Part shown: in pieces, positions 16,270 to 24,416 of the stretch
Layout of the letters: each line of letters starts with the position of its first letter
Numbering within the stretch: the stretch's first letter is position 1
The notes under the pieces: generated by a model
Database searches by the model: none
What the model was told of the DNA's origin: nothing
Seen by the model: the letters and a program-made list of their open reading frames with translations, nothing else
Translations under genes and position numbers: made by a program
Assembly (NCBI RefSeq): GCF_002843235.3
Contig: NZ_CP031123.2
Span: forward strand, 3,224,001-3,288,000
DNA from: Providencia huaxiensis
GTDB lineage: Bacteria > Pseudomonadota > Gammaproteobacteria > Enterobacterales > Enterobacteriaceae
Length of the DNA stretch: 64,000 bases
Reading direction: 5' to 3'

Positions 16270-16773
16270 ATGCGCTATAAAACTTTATTGCTTTCTCTGC
16301 CTTTGATTTTAGGTGTAGCAAGTGCGAATGCAGCTGATGATGTTAAACGCGTTCCAGTGAAAGGATTCCCTATCTCTGAATCAGTAGAAATCGGTGCGGG
16401 CAACAGCCTTATTTTCCTGAGCGGAAAAGTACCTTCTAAAATCTCTGCAGACGCTAAAGAAGGCGTTTTAGAGTCTTATGGTAATACCGAAGCACAAACT
16501 ATCAACGTGTTAAAACAAATCCAAGCTAACCTTGAAGGTATGGGTTTGACCATGAACGACGTTGTTAAAATGCAAGTATTCTTAGTTGGTGGTGAAGAAA
16601 CTCAAGGTACTATGGACTTTGCTGGCTTTATGGCTGGTTACAACAAGTTCTATGAGTCTGAGAAAGTAACTAATCTGCCAGCTCGTTCTACCTTCCAAGT
16701 CGCTAAACTGGCTAATCCAGCTTGGAGAGTAGAAATCGAAGTGACAGCGGTACGCCCAGCTGCAAAAAAATAA
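16270..16773 (+). CDS. Exported RidA/YjgF-family protein
   Basis: RidA proteins hydrolyse reactive enamine/imine intermediates to keto acids and ammonia. This 167-residue copy is longer than cytoplasmic RidA (about 128) because of a signal peptide (KTLLLSLPLILGVASANA, cleavage near residue 21) and an extended loop. It keeps FLSGKVP, the GMGLTMNDVVKMQVFL strand-helix region, and the arginine in LPARSTFQV, the position that binds the carboxylate in RidA. GGAG lies before the ATG. It follows the membrane-bound deaminase by 123 bp, so it very likely handles that enzyme's imino-acid product in the periplasm; this coupling is inference. Confidence 0.88.
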   Translation: MRYKTLLLSLPLILGVASANAADDVKRVPVKGFPISESVEIGAGNSLIFLSGKVPSKISADAKEGVLESYGNTEAQTINVLKQIQANLEGMGLTMNDVVKMQVFLVGGEETQGTMDFAGFMAGYNKFYESEKVTNLPARSTFQVAKLANPAWRVEIEVTAVRPAAKK

Positions 16774-16793
16774 GTTATTCGATAACGAATAAC
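16774..16793. terminator. Perfect hairpin directly after the ridA-like gene
   Basis: GTTATTCG and CGAATAAC form an eight-base stem with a four-base loop starting right after the stop codon. It is AT-rich and no T-run follows, so termination is uncertain. A second imperfect hairpin (GGGGCAT to ATGTGCC) follows at about 16804. Confidence 0.4.
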
Positions 16794-16989
16794 TAAACGA
16801 TAATGGGGCATAGCAATGTGCCTCGTTATATTAATTACCTTTCTTCTATTGCCATATCTTTCAACATCCTCTCACAGATTGTTACTCTCGTTTCCTGTAT
16901 GCTATTGCTTAAAGTTCTTCAATAAATAAACGTGCTATGCTGCGATTATCAATCGTAAACGTTAGTAATGGCATAAGACAAGGTAATGT

Positions 16990-18456
16990 ATGATTAAAGA
17001 GTCTCTCAAGATCCATGGAAAAAAGCAGTTTGAAATCAAACAAAAAGTGTTGTTTCCACGTAAGTCTAAAGAGATCCGTTACCAAGTAGATACTTTTTTC
17101 TTTTTACCTTCATCATTACAGATTAACCCTGACCTCTATGCAGCATCAAACCTCCAGCGCAGCCTAAAGAACTATATTCGGCTACGCCCACCTACAGTAA
17201 AATTATCATCACTTACTGATGAAAACGGGGCATTGAATGAGCTAAAGCAGTGGCTACAGCAATATAACCCACAAAACTTACCTTCATTGGACGAATATGA
17301 AAATAGGCTAAAACGTTATGCTTTAACGTTCAAAAGAACGATCCGCTTGAACATTAAAATGGTAAGCCAAACTCCCCAACGGCAGACTCCCGAATATTTG
17401 ACTGAGTTCATGGCAAATATCGCCAAATGTTTCTGTGCTTATCGGGAATTAGCCATTCCGTCAGCCAAAATTGAAGAAGCTATCCATTCCAATGCTTTTT
17501 CTTATTGTGACGAATTTATGACGTATTACACCATGAATTATTTGCGTGATTTATTAGCAGATAAACAAATACCGTTACGCGAAGAAATACGTCATTTTTG
17601 GTACCAAGAGATGCGTTATTTGAAAAAGCAGTATCCTGATTGTTTTCCCAGTGATGAAACGGATGCTGAATTAGTCACATACCGCCGCAATTTATTGAAA
17701 AAATATATTAATCGTTATCTCTATTTAGAAATTCGTCATAAACGGGGGCTTCCTCTTCTACTACACTCTATCTATGGTATTGCAGCTGCAATTTCAATGA
17801 TTTTCGCGACTGTTATCGCCTTTTTCTGGCAAGGAAAATATGGTGCTTTAAGTGCCAACTTATTTTTAGCGATGATCATCGGCTATATCTTCAAAGATAG
17901 GCTAAAAGAAGTTGGCCGGGAGCAATTGTATCGGCTATTCCAAAAATGGATCCCTGACCGCCAATTGCGTATTTATCGGGAAGGTATTAAAGCACCTGTT
18001 GGTATCTGTAAGGAGTCCTTTCGCTTTATCAATGAAGCGATGCTTTCACCCGATATCCGTGAAATGCGGCAAAAATCCCATTGGGTTAATTTGGTCAATG
18101 TTCAACGTATGGAAGACATACTGTATTACCGAAAGGATGTGCTACTGCATAATCGCCAATCCGTCTTCGAAAAGAACCAATCTTCTATCGCCGATATTAC
18201 TCGGTTCAATATTTCTGATTTTTTGAAACACATTGATATTAGTTATGAAGAGTTAACCGTCAATGATGATGAGCCCGCGATTATGGGAGAAAAGGTTTAC
18301 CATATTTACCTTTGCCGTCGCATCACGATAAATAAAAAAACCTACAATGAGCTGGCGCGTTTAGTGGTAAATGCCGATGGGATAAAACGCTTAGAAATGT
18401 TGCAATCACTGGACTTGCTGACAACCGATGAAGACATTGAAATTTCACCGCAGTGA
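16990..18456 (+). CDS. Conserved-looking hypothetical membrane protein, 488 residues
   Basis: I do not recognise the family. The N-terminal 250 residues are soluble, charged and mostly helical, opening with a basic stretch (KIHGKKQFEIKQKVLFPRKS) and a motif RYQVDTFFFLPSSLQINP. Two adjacent membrane helices follow (about 256-278 and 283-301: GIAAAISMIFATVIAFFW, LFLAMIIGYIF). A C-terminal 180-residue domain ends with a beta-rich segment (KVYHIYLCRRITINKKTYNE). No catalytic motif is apparent. The loop between the two helices is very short, so both termini should be cytoplasmic. AAGG lies before the ATG. It is monocistronic, with a palindromic repeat after it. The complete, well-formed frame supports a real gene. 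Confidence 0.8.
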   Translation: MIKESLKIHGKKQFEIKQKVLFPRKSKEIRYQVDTFFFLPSSLQINPDLYAASNLQRSLKNYIRLRPPTVKLSSLTDENGALNELKQWLQQYNPQNLPSLDEYENRLKRYALTFKRTIRLNIKMVSQTPQRQTPEYLTEFMANIAKCFCAYRELAIPSAKIEEAIHSNAFSYCDEFMTYYTMNYLRDLLADKQIPLREEIRHFWYQEMRYLKKQYPDCFPSDETDAELVTYRRNLLKKYINRYLYLEIRHKRGLPLLLHSIYGIAAAISMIFATVIAFFWQGKYGALSANLFLAMIIGYIFKDRLKEVGREQLYRLFQKWIPDRQLRIYREGIKAPVGICKESFRFINEAMLSPDIREMRQKSHWVNLVNVQRMEDILYYRKDVLLHNRQSVFEKNQSSIADITRFNISDFLKHIDISYEELTVNDDEPAIMGEKVYHIYLCRRITINKKTYNELARLVVNADGIKRLEMLQSLDLLTTDEDIEISPQ

Positions 18457-18501
18457 AGATTACCCCTTTTTATAAAAAATATTCTAACATTTAATTTTCT
18501 A

Positions 18502-18696
18502 AATCATTCGAACTGTAGCAAGGCGGCAAGAGAAGCTAATCCCTAGGAGCATACAAAAGTATGTGACTAGGGTTAGCGAACGTAGCCAACACCGCTACAG
18601 CTCGAAGGATGACGAAAATTGGGAGCATACAAAAGTATGTGACCCGGGGTAGCGAGCATAGCCAACACCGCTACAGCTCGAAGGATGACGAAAATT
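18502..18696. repeat. Palindromic intergenic repeat element with tandem half-copy
   Basis: The outer arms CATTCGAACTGTAGC (about 18505) and GCTACAGCTCGAAGGATG (about 18594) are near inverted repeats. Inside, GCTAATCCCTAG and CTAGGGTTAGC pair around CATAC-AAAA-GTATG. The right part (18546-18620) is then repeated at 18622-18696 with a period of 76 bp and few changes. The layout (long hairpin, GC-richer than its surroundings, intergenic) resembles repeated elements I recall from Serratia and Yersinia genomes. It abuts the stop codon of the ABC ATPase gene and may terminate both converging genes. Confidence 0.75.
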
Positions 18697-19454
18697 TAGT
18701 AGTAGAGAGCAATATACTGGTCATCCACCCTCTTAATATCAACCGGGGTATCAAAAATATCCTCAATAATTTCAGATTTCATGATCTCCTCAGGCTTACC
18801 GTGATAAGACAAACGGCCGTTTCTCAGTGCAACAATGTAGTCAGAATAAACTGACGCAAAGTTAATATCATGGATAACTAAAATAATCGTTTTTCCCAGC
18901 TCGTCTGCGGCTTTACGCAGCAGTTTCATCATAATCACGGCATGCTTCATATCAAGATTATTCAATGGCTCATCGAGTAAAACATATTCTGTATCTTGGC
19001 ATAAAACCATTGCCACATAGGCCCGTTGACGTTGACCACCCGATAATTCATCTAAATAACGGTGACGTAAATCTGATAAGTTTAGAAAAGAGAGTGACTC
19101 ATCAATTTTCTTTTTATCATCAATGGTTAAACGACCTTTGGTATACGGGTAGCGCCCAAAACCGACCAACTCTTCAACCGTTAGTCGACTCGCAAATTGG
19201 TTCTCTTGGCGCAAAACAGATAAACATTTTGCGAGTTTATCACTCGGAGTTGTTGATACATCAAGTTCATTCACTTTGACATAGCCACCGTCATCGGGCT
19301 GTAACAAACGCCCGATAATCGACAACAGTGTTGATTTACCTGCACCATTAGGCCCGATGATTGAGGTAATACCGCTATTTTTAATTGTTGTTGTTACGTT
19401 ATCTAAGACTTTAGTATCCTGATAACTTTTCGATATCTGACTAATTTCAATCAT
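18696..19454 (-). CDS. Siderophore ABC transporter ATPase
   Basis: ATPase of an iron-siderophore importer, 252 residues. Walker A is GPNGAGKST (about 36-44), the signature is ELSGGQRQRAYVAMVL, Walker B is YVLLDEPLNNLD, and the switch is VIHDINFA. The overall form (ISQISKSYQDTKVLDNVTTT, GFGRYPYTKGRLT) matches the YclP/VctC/CeuD group rather than FepC. It is the last gene of a four-gene operon, with one base between it and the upstream permease gene. Its stop codon touches the intergenic repeat. Confidence 0.92.
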   Translation of the reverse strand: MIEISQISKSYQDTKVLDNVTTTIKNSGITSIIGPNGAGKSTLLSIIGRLLQPDDGGYVKVNELDVSTTPSDKLAKCLSVLRQENQFASRLTVEELVGFGRYPYTKGRLTIDDKKKIDESLSFLNLSDLRHRYLDELSGGQRQRAYVAMVLCQDTEYVLLDEPLNNLDMKHAVIMMKLLRKAADELGKTIILVIHDINFASVYSDYIVALRNGRLSYHGKPEEIMKSEIIEDIFDTPVDIKRVDDQYIALYY

Positions 19455-19455
19455 A

Positions 19456-20439
19456 CTAAAACCTTCTTAACACCATATAAATAAAGAATATTCCACCGAC
19501 AAACTCGATAACAACCGATAATGTCCCCGCCATATTTAGGCCATATTCAAGGATCAATTGACCACCAACCAGTGCAATGACACCAAGTAGAAAGGAAACG
19601 GGTAGCAAATAGCGGTGTTGGCTACTGCCAGCCACTAAGTAAGCTAAGTTCGCGACCATCAAACCTAAGAATGTTAAAGGGCCAACCAGTGCCGTCGAAA
19701 CAGCAACCAAGATTGAAATAAGCAACAAGATAACCGTGACTTGCTGGCGATAATTAATCCCTAAGTTCACCGCATTGGCTTGCCCTAACGCGATAACATC
19801 GAAACAATAGCGCATACGCCACAATAAAACGCCCACGACCGCAGTGATAAGCAGCGTGAATAGAATGAGCTCAGGTGTCCCTTTGGTAAAGGTGGCAAAC
19901 ATCCGGCTTTGTAAAATGGAAAACTCATTGGGATCCATTAAGCGCTGTAGCAATGTCGCTACACTGCGAAATAATGTGCCAAGAATAATACCCACCATCA
20001 ATACTAGGTTGATATTCATTTTAACTGACACAAATAACCAGCGATAAAGCAGTACAGAGAACAGCACGAGTAGAGTGGACTCTAATAAAAACTTACCAAT
20101 ATTCAATAGCCAAGAGGATGGAAAGCTATCGGTATAGAAGACAAAAATGGTTTGTAATAATATAAATAATGCTTCCAATCCCATGATAGATGGAGTCAAT
20201 ATCTTATTATTAGCAATAGTTTGAAAGAGAACTGTTGAAACCCCTGAGGCAAAAGCCACCACGATCATGGTGAGAACAATATAGCCTCGGTGCGGCAAAA
20301 TGTAGGCAAGATTACTGCCCAAATTGACCGTCATATAAAGAACAATGGATAACAATGACAATGCCAGTAGTATCCATATTCTTTGCAACGGCGTTACCCC
20401 TTTCCTAGGCAACGCTATTGATGAGTTAACTTTTTGCAT
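19456..20439 (-). CDS. Siderophore ABC transporter permease, FecCD family (second permease)
   Basis: Polytopic permease of 327 residues with about nine hydrophobic helices. It contains the FecCD-type coupling region DVIALGQANAVNLGINYRQ and GPLTFLGLMVANLAYLVAGS near 250. Its first 14 bases overlap the end of the first permease gene. Together they form the heterodimeric channel for the ferric siderophore. The closest architecture is YclO/VctG/CeuC-type. Confidence 0.9.
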   Translation of the reverse strand: MQKVNSSIALPRKGVTPLQRIWILLALSLLSIVLYMTVNLGSNLAYILPHRGYIVLTMIVVAFASGVSTVLFQTIANNKILTPSIMGLEALFILLQTIFVFYTDSFPSSWLLNIGKFLLESTLLVLFSVLLYRWLFVSVKMNINLVLMVGIILGTLFRSVATLLQRLMDPNEFSILQSRMFATFTKGTPELILFTLLITAVVGVLLWRMRYCFDVIALGQANAVNLGINYRQQVTVILLLISILVAVSTALVGPLTFLGLMVANLAYLVAGSSQHRYLLPVSFLLGVIALVGGQLILEYGLNMAGTLSVVIEFVGGIFFIYMVLRRF

Positions 20440-21388
20440 AACGTTGTTGCTTCAACAATAAATATAAAAAAATCACCGCGCCAACAACACCTAAAATCAC
20501 ACTTGCAGGGATTTCAAATGGATAGCGAATTAAGCGCCCAATAATGTCACAGAGTAAAACTAAGCCACCACCAGCAAGACAAATCCATGGAATGGTTTTA
20601 CGTATGTTATCGCCCATCACTAAGCTCACCAGATTTGGAATAATTAAGCCTAGGAAAGGTAATGCCCCGACCACCACGACCACCACACCACTGATTAAGG
20701 CGATAATCGATAAACCGATAGTCATCACTTTGCGATAATTTAGGCCAACATTAATTGAAAACTCACGTCCCATACCGGCAACCGTAAAGCTATCTGCAAT
20801 CCAGCAAGCAATTAACGTTAATATTCCTACTAACCACAAGAGTTCATATCGACCTTGAATGATGCTAGAAAAGTCACCACTCATCCATGCACCAAGAGAT
20901 TGCAATAAGTCGAAATAATAAGCAGTAAAGATGGTTAATGCGCTAATCACTGCACCTAACATAATCCCTACCAGAGGGACGATTAGTGCAGATTTTAAAA
21001 TTACGCGGCGCAATAGCATCATAAACAGCATGGTGCCAAGGAGTGCAAAACCGCTGGCGACCACCATCTTGGTCATAATACTCGCTGCTGGGAAAAGTAC
21101 CATGACAACCAATAAACCTAAGCTGGCTGACTGGGTTGTTCCTGCAAGAGAAGGCTCCACAAAACGGTTTTGCGTTAATAATTGCATGATTAGACCTGCA
21201 ACGCTCATCGCGCTACCGGCTAAAATCAAGGATATGGTTCGGGGAATTCGGCTAATAAAAAAGATGTCTTGCATCTCTGGGTCGGTGAAAAGCGAAACGG
21301 GTGACACGTCACCCGCTCCAATAAACAAGCTTAATACCGCTAAAACCAATAACGCGATAATTCCACAAAAAAGATAAAGCGTTTTCAT
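20426..21388 (-). CDS. Siderophore ABC transporter permease, FecCD family (first permease)
   Basis: Permease of 320 residues. SRIPRTISLILAGSAMSVAG (about 46-65) and LIMQLLTQNRFVEPSLAGTTQSA are diagnostic of FecCD proteins, as are GREFSINVGLNYRKV and VGALPFLGLIIPNLVSLVMGD. It lies three bases after the binding-protein stop and overlaps the second permease, so it is tightly co-translated. Similar to YclN/VctD/CeuB. Confidence 0.9.
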   Translation of the reverse strand: MKTLYLFCGIIALLVLAVLSLFIGAGDVSPVSLFTDPEMQDIFFISRIPRTISLILAGSAMSVAGLIMQLLTQNRFVEPSLAGTTQSASLGLLVVMVLFPAASIMTKMVVASGFALLGTMLFMMLLRRVILKSALIVPLVGIMLGAVISALTIFTAYYFDLLQSLGAWMSGDFSSIIQGRYELLWLVGILTLIACWIADSFTVAGMGREFSINVGLNYRKVMTIGLSIIALISGVVVVVVGALPFLGLIIPNLVSLVMGDNIRKTIPWICLAGGGLVLLCDIIGRLIRYPFEIPASVILGVVGAVIFLYLLLKQQRYAKS

Positions 21389-21391
21389 CGG

Positions 21392-22360
21392 TTATTTTGC
21401 TTGGCTCTTCTCTAGTGCTGTATTGATGTCGTCCATCAACTGAGAATAAGTTTGGATCCCACCTGCGATATACACGGCAGTTGGGTCAAGGTAAGTAATT
21501 TGGCCTTTTTCCCATGCTGCTGTTTTTCTCACTAATGCGTTATCAAGTACCTCTGCGGCTGGCTGAGCATCAGATTTACCAATCGCACTATCACGGTCGA
21601 TAACAAATAACCAATCTGGGTTCAATTTCACCAGTAATTCTGCATTAACGATATTACCGTGACGCCCTGTGTTTTCAGTAAATACATAAGCCGGTTCGAA
21701 ACCTAACACATCAAAAATAAAGCCAAAACGTGAGCCTGGGCCATACGCGGAGATTTTACCACCACTGACTAAGATCACCATCGCTTTACCTGCTGTCGGT
21801 GCTTTAGTTTTGATACCTTCAATTTTTGTGTTGAAGTCAGCAATCAGTTTTTTGGCTTGTTCTTCTTTACCAAATAATGCGCCAAGCTCATTAGTACGCT
21901 CAGTTAAGCTACCAATAAAGTTTTTGTTATCAATGTCTAATGAAATAGTTGGAGCAACACCACTGAGTTTGTCATAGGCATCACGAGCACGGCTACCACC
22001 TAAAATCAGGTCAGGTTTAGCATTACTTAATGTTTCATAAGCAGGTTCAAATAATGTTCCGCCATTGACGTATTCAGAGCCGCTATATTTCGTTAAGAAT
22101 TCAGGGAAGCGAACGTTGGTTTGTGGAACACCAGCAACCGGGGCTCCGAGTGCATCCATGATGTCCAGTGTTTCCATGTTCATCACCATAACTTTTTGCG
22201 GATGACGAGGAATTTCAGTTTTGCCTTGGGCATGTTCTACTGTGATAGTTTGTTTTTCTGCAACTTGAGCTGTTTCTGATGTGTCTTTCGCGTTATCACA
22301 ACCCGCTAATACTAATGCTGATAACAAAGCAATACCCGAAACTAATGATTTTACAAACAT
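21392..22360 (-). CDS. Siderophore-binding lipoprotein (YclQ/CeuE/VctP-like)
   Basis: Periplasmic binding lipoprotein for a ferric siderophore, 322 residues. It has signal peptide ALLSALVLAG followed by lipobox cysteine 20 (LAGCDNAKD), then IPRHPQKVMVMNMETLDIMDALG, KPDLILGGSRARDAYDKLSGVAPTI-type helical backbone motifs (about 115-140), and GPGSRFGFIFDVLGFEPA. Relatives bind catecholate siderophores or their fragments, such as enterobactin linear products, petrobactin or vibriobactin; which one is not readable here. No receptor or biosynthesis gene adjoins. GGAGG-like bases precede the start. Confidence 0.9.
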   Translation of the reverse strand: MFVKSLVSGIALLSALVLAGCDNAKDTSETAQVAEKQTITVEHAQGKTEIPRHPQKVMVMNMETLDIMDALGAPVAGVPQTNVRFPEFLTKYSGSEYVNGGTLFEPAYETLSNAKPDLILGGSRARDAYDKLSGVAPTISLDIDNKNFIGSLTERTNELGALFGKEEQAKKLIADFNTKIEGIKTKAPTAGKAMVILVSGGKISAYGPGSRFGFIFDVLGFEPAYVFTENTGRHGNIVNAELLVKLNPDWLFVIDRDSAIGKSDAQPAAEVLDNALVRKTAAWEKGQITYLDPTAVYIAGGIQTYSQLMDDINTALEKSQAK

Positions 22361-22448
22361 CTAATTTCCTCCGTCCATCGATAAAAGTACTGATGATTAA
22401 ATTTGGTGACCCATAATTTAGCGTATATTACACGCAAATAAGCGCAAA

Positions 22449-22463
22449 TGATATTAGTTTGCA
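22449..22463. promoter_or_regulatory. Candidate Fur box upstream of the siderophore transporter
   Basis: TGATATTAGTTTGCA matches the 7-1-7 Fur consensus TGATAATnATTATCA at 10 of 14 positions. It is embedded in a wider inverted repeat, GCAAATG (22444-22450) with CATTTGC (22462-22468), about 90-100 bp upstream of the lipoprotein gene. Iron control is expected for such an operon. Confidence 0.45.
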
Positions 22464-22598
22464 TTTGCATTCGCTAAAAAGTTGTTACAACGCACAAAAA
22501 CATCAATTTCATTCTATTGGTGGATAATTAAGAGAATTGCAAAAGTAAAACGGTAGGGAAAATATTAAGGAATTAAGATGAGGAAACGGTGACTTGAA

Positions 22599-22630
22599 GA
22601 TGGATATATTGATAGATGGATATATTGATA
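22599..22630. repeat. Two-copy 16-bp tandem repeat
   Basis: GATGGATATATTGATA occurs twice head to tail, followed by a partial third unit (GATAGATTGA). It lies between the fimbrial operon and the siderophore operon and has no clear function. Confidence 0.7.
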
Positions 22631-22738
22631 GATAGATTGAATTTACAGTTAAACCTTGATGCCCTACTCATTTGTACAAAAGACAATACAAAACCGTAAT
22701 CTCAACCTACCTATCACCACTAATCATTTAAAAACTCA

Positions 22739-23011
22739 TTATTGTATATCATCCAAGTTCCCATGTTTATTAAGCTGGGAGCTAATATCTTCAAGGAACC
22801 AATCGATTGGGGTTCCCATTAAAAATGCAAGTTTGAACAGATGAAACAGGTCAATTTTAATTTTGCCTCTTTCGTAACGCGAGATCTGTTGTTGGCTAAC
22901 ACCTAGCAACTGAGCTAACTGAAAGCCTGTATATCCCAACTCTCTACGCTTTTCTAAGATCCTCTGACCTACCATATAATGGATTTTTTCACTACCATTT
23001 TCTGAATACAT
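22739..23011 (-). CDS. mrpJ: MrpJ-like fimbria-associated HTH regulator (XRE type)
   Basis: A 90-residue single-domain regulator: helix-turn-helix of the Cro/C1 type (RILEKRRELGYTGFQLAQLL, then SQQQISRYERGK, about 17-55) and C-terminal FKLAFLMGTPIDWFLED. In Proteus mirabilis, MrpJ is the last product of the mrp operon and represses flagellar genes when fimbriae are made. Here too it is last, 14 bp after the tip adhesin. It is probably the switch from motility to adhesion; that role is transferred from Proteus. Confidence 0.88.
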   Translation of the reverse strand: MYSENGSEKIHYMVGQRILEKRRELGYTGFQLAQLLGVSQQQISRYERGKIKIDLFHLFKLAFLMGTPIDWFLEDISSQLNKHGNLDDIQ

Positions 23012-23025
23012 ATTTTCACCATTTA

Positions 23026-23868
23026 TTAAGGCACAGTTAAAATAAGGGCTGCGGCACCTTCAAACTGACCAGCTTGAACTCGGCCATTAGTGCCTAGCAC
23101 GGCTTTGAGGGTGACCGAGTTTGTTCCACCTGCAGGCACATGGATTTTGTAACCATTTTCCCCAGGTGTATCGTTCCCACCTAAATACAAATTCGCATAT
23201 AAGCTATTATCCGCCCGTAGATTTACACGACCATTTGTCACGTTAACACCAGTTGCAACCACCAAAACATCCATCGATAAGTTACATGTCACACTAATGT
23301 TCACTTGTTTTGATTGGCCAGCGAGATCGGCTTCACTAATTGGGCCAAAGTTGATATCCGGGACGGTATTGTTGATCTTACAAGCTCCAATTGGTGGAGG
23401 CGCAATACCACATAATGAGCCGGGAATTAACCCACCGTTACTTGTAACCCCTGTGCGATCTTGGTAAAACAGCCCCACACATTCCTGATTATTCTGTAGC
23501 CTAACCCCGGTATGAACAGCCCACTGTGTTGCTGGAGCTGTCGCCTTTGCCAAAACGCCGGGTATATTCTGAACATCAAGCATGTATCGATATCTAGAAA
23601 TTTCGGCCAACTCGACGGTTGCCGCCCCCGGTGTTCCATTAGCGGTATGCTTATGGCTTATGGTGAGATAGCATTTCGACCATCCGAAACAAGGATTAGG
23701 CGTAGTTGGCAATTCAGGGTCCCAGCGGGCAATAACGTACTTATAGTCTGCATCGCCATTATTTGGGTTATTACCGGGTCTTGATTCAGTGATATAGGAA
23801 AAAACATAAGCTGATGCAGTAGATGAAAACATGACTGCACCAATTAATAGCGATAAAAATACTTTCAT
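23026..23868 (-). CDS. mrpH: MrpH-like fimbrial tip adhesin
   Basis: Two-domain tip adhesin, 280 residues, with signal peptide (cleavage after ASA, about 20). The mature start YVFSYITES and YVIARWDPE match MrpH. The receptor-binding domain keeps His72 and His74 (ISHKHTANG) and His119 (WAVHTG), the zinc ligands described for Proteus MrpH (72, 74, 117 there). The paired cysteines and GSLCGIAPPPIGACKINN mark the junction to the C-terminal pilin domain (about 155-280), which ends in hydrophobic ALILTVP for the chaperone. It lies 17 bp after the preceding minor pilin. Confidence 0.9.
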   Translation of the reverse strand: MKVFLSLLIGAVMFSSTASAYVFSYITESRPGNNPNNGDADYKYVIARWDPELPTTPNPCFGWSKCYLTISHKHTANGTPGAATVELAEISRYRYMLDVQNIPGVLAKATAPATQWAVHTGVRLQNNQECVGLFYQDRTGVTSNGGLIPGSLCGIAPPPIGACKINNTVPDINFGPISEADLAGQSKQVNISVTCNLSMDVLVVATGVNVTNGRVNLRADNSLYANLYLGGNDTPGENGYKIHVPAGGTNSVTLKAVLGTNGRVQAGQFEGAAALILTVP

Positions 23869-23885
23869 ATTAGTTCACAGCCTTA

Positions 23886-24416
23886 TTATTCATAATCTAA
23901 TTTAAATGTTGCTACAGCACTGTAAGGCCCTACTTTTATTGTCTTATCTGCAATAGCATCCGGTTCACCTTTTAAATAGGCATAGAACCGCAATTGGTTA
24001 GCGCCATCTTGTAGCGTTAGCTTCGAGCCTTTCTGTTCAAGAGCCAGTGGTGTTTTATCTGAATTTTGCAGCCCCACCGCAAAACCAGATGCGACACTAC
24101 TTGTTGATAATGCTAAAAAACCAGGAAGCGCTAGATTCGGAGTTCCAGAGAAAGTGACTTCTACAAATTTACCAATCGTTGTGTCACAATCAGACAGCTT
24201 AATCACAAACTCTTTAGGTGGAGTTTCACCATAGGCATAAAAGTTTTTTTCTGGTGTATCAAAAAAATCCATCGGGATGTTTTCATCACCAGGTAAAATA
24301 GTGCAGGGTTCCTCCACTAAATTACCGATAATCCTTAAATTATCAGGTACAGCAAAAGCCGTACTAACGTCGATAAGTAAGGCTCCAGCTACTGCACATT
24401 GAATTAGTTTGTTCAT
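23886..24416 (-). CDS. Minor fimbrial subunit (MrpG position)
   Basis: Pilin-like protein of 176 residues with a signal peptide (KLIQCAVAGALLIDVSTAFA) and the pilin fold: early cysteine in LVEEPCTILPGDENIPMDF, second cysteine in LSDCDTTIGKFVEV, and C-terminal beta-zipper VATFKLDYE. Its start overlaps the previous stop as TAATG. The place before the adhesin suggests an adaptor or tip-fibrillum subunit. Assignment to MrpG rests on gene order only. Confidence 0.85.
   Translation of the reverse strand: MNKLIQCAVAGALLIDVSTAFAVPDNLRIIGNLVEEPCTILPGDENIPMDFFDTPEKNFYAYGETPPKEFVIKLSDCDTTIGKFVEVTFSGTPNLALPGFLALSTSSVASGFAVGLQNSDKTPLALEQKGSKLTLQDGANQLRFYAYLKGEPDAIADKTIKVGPYSAVATFKLDYE

Noticed and set aside
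18502..18696. CRISPR-like array or small RNA gene
   Set aside because: Only two units at 76-bp period with no spacers; the nested palindromes fit an intergenic repeat element better.
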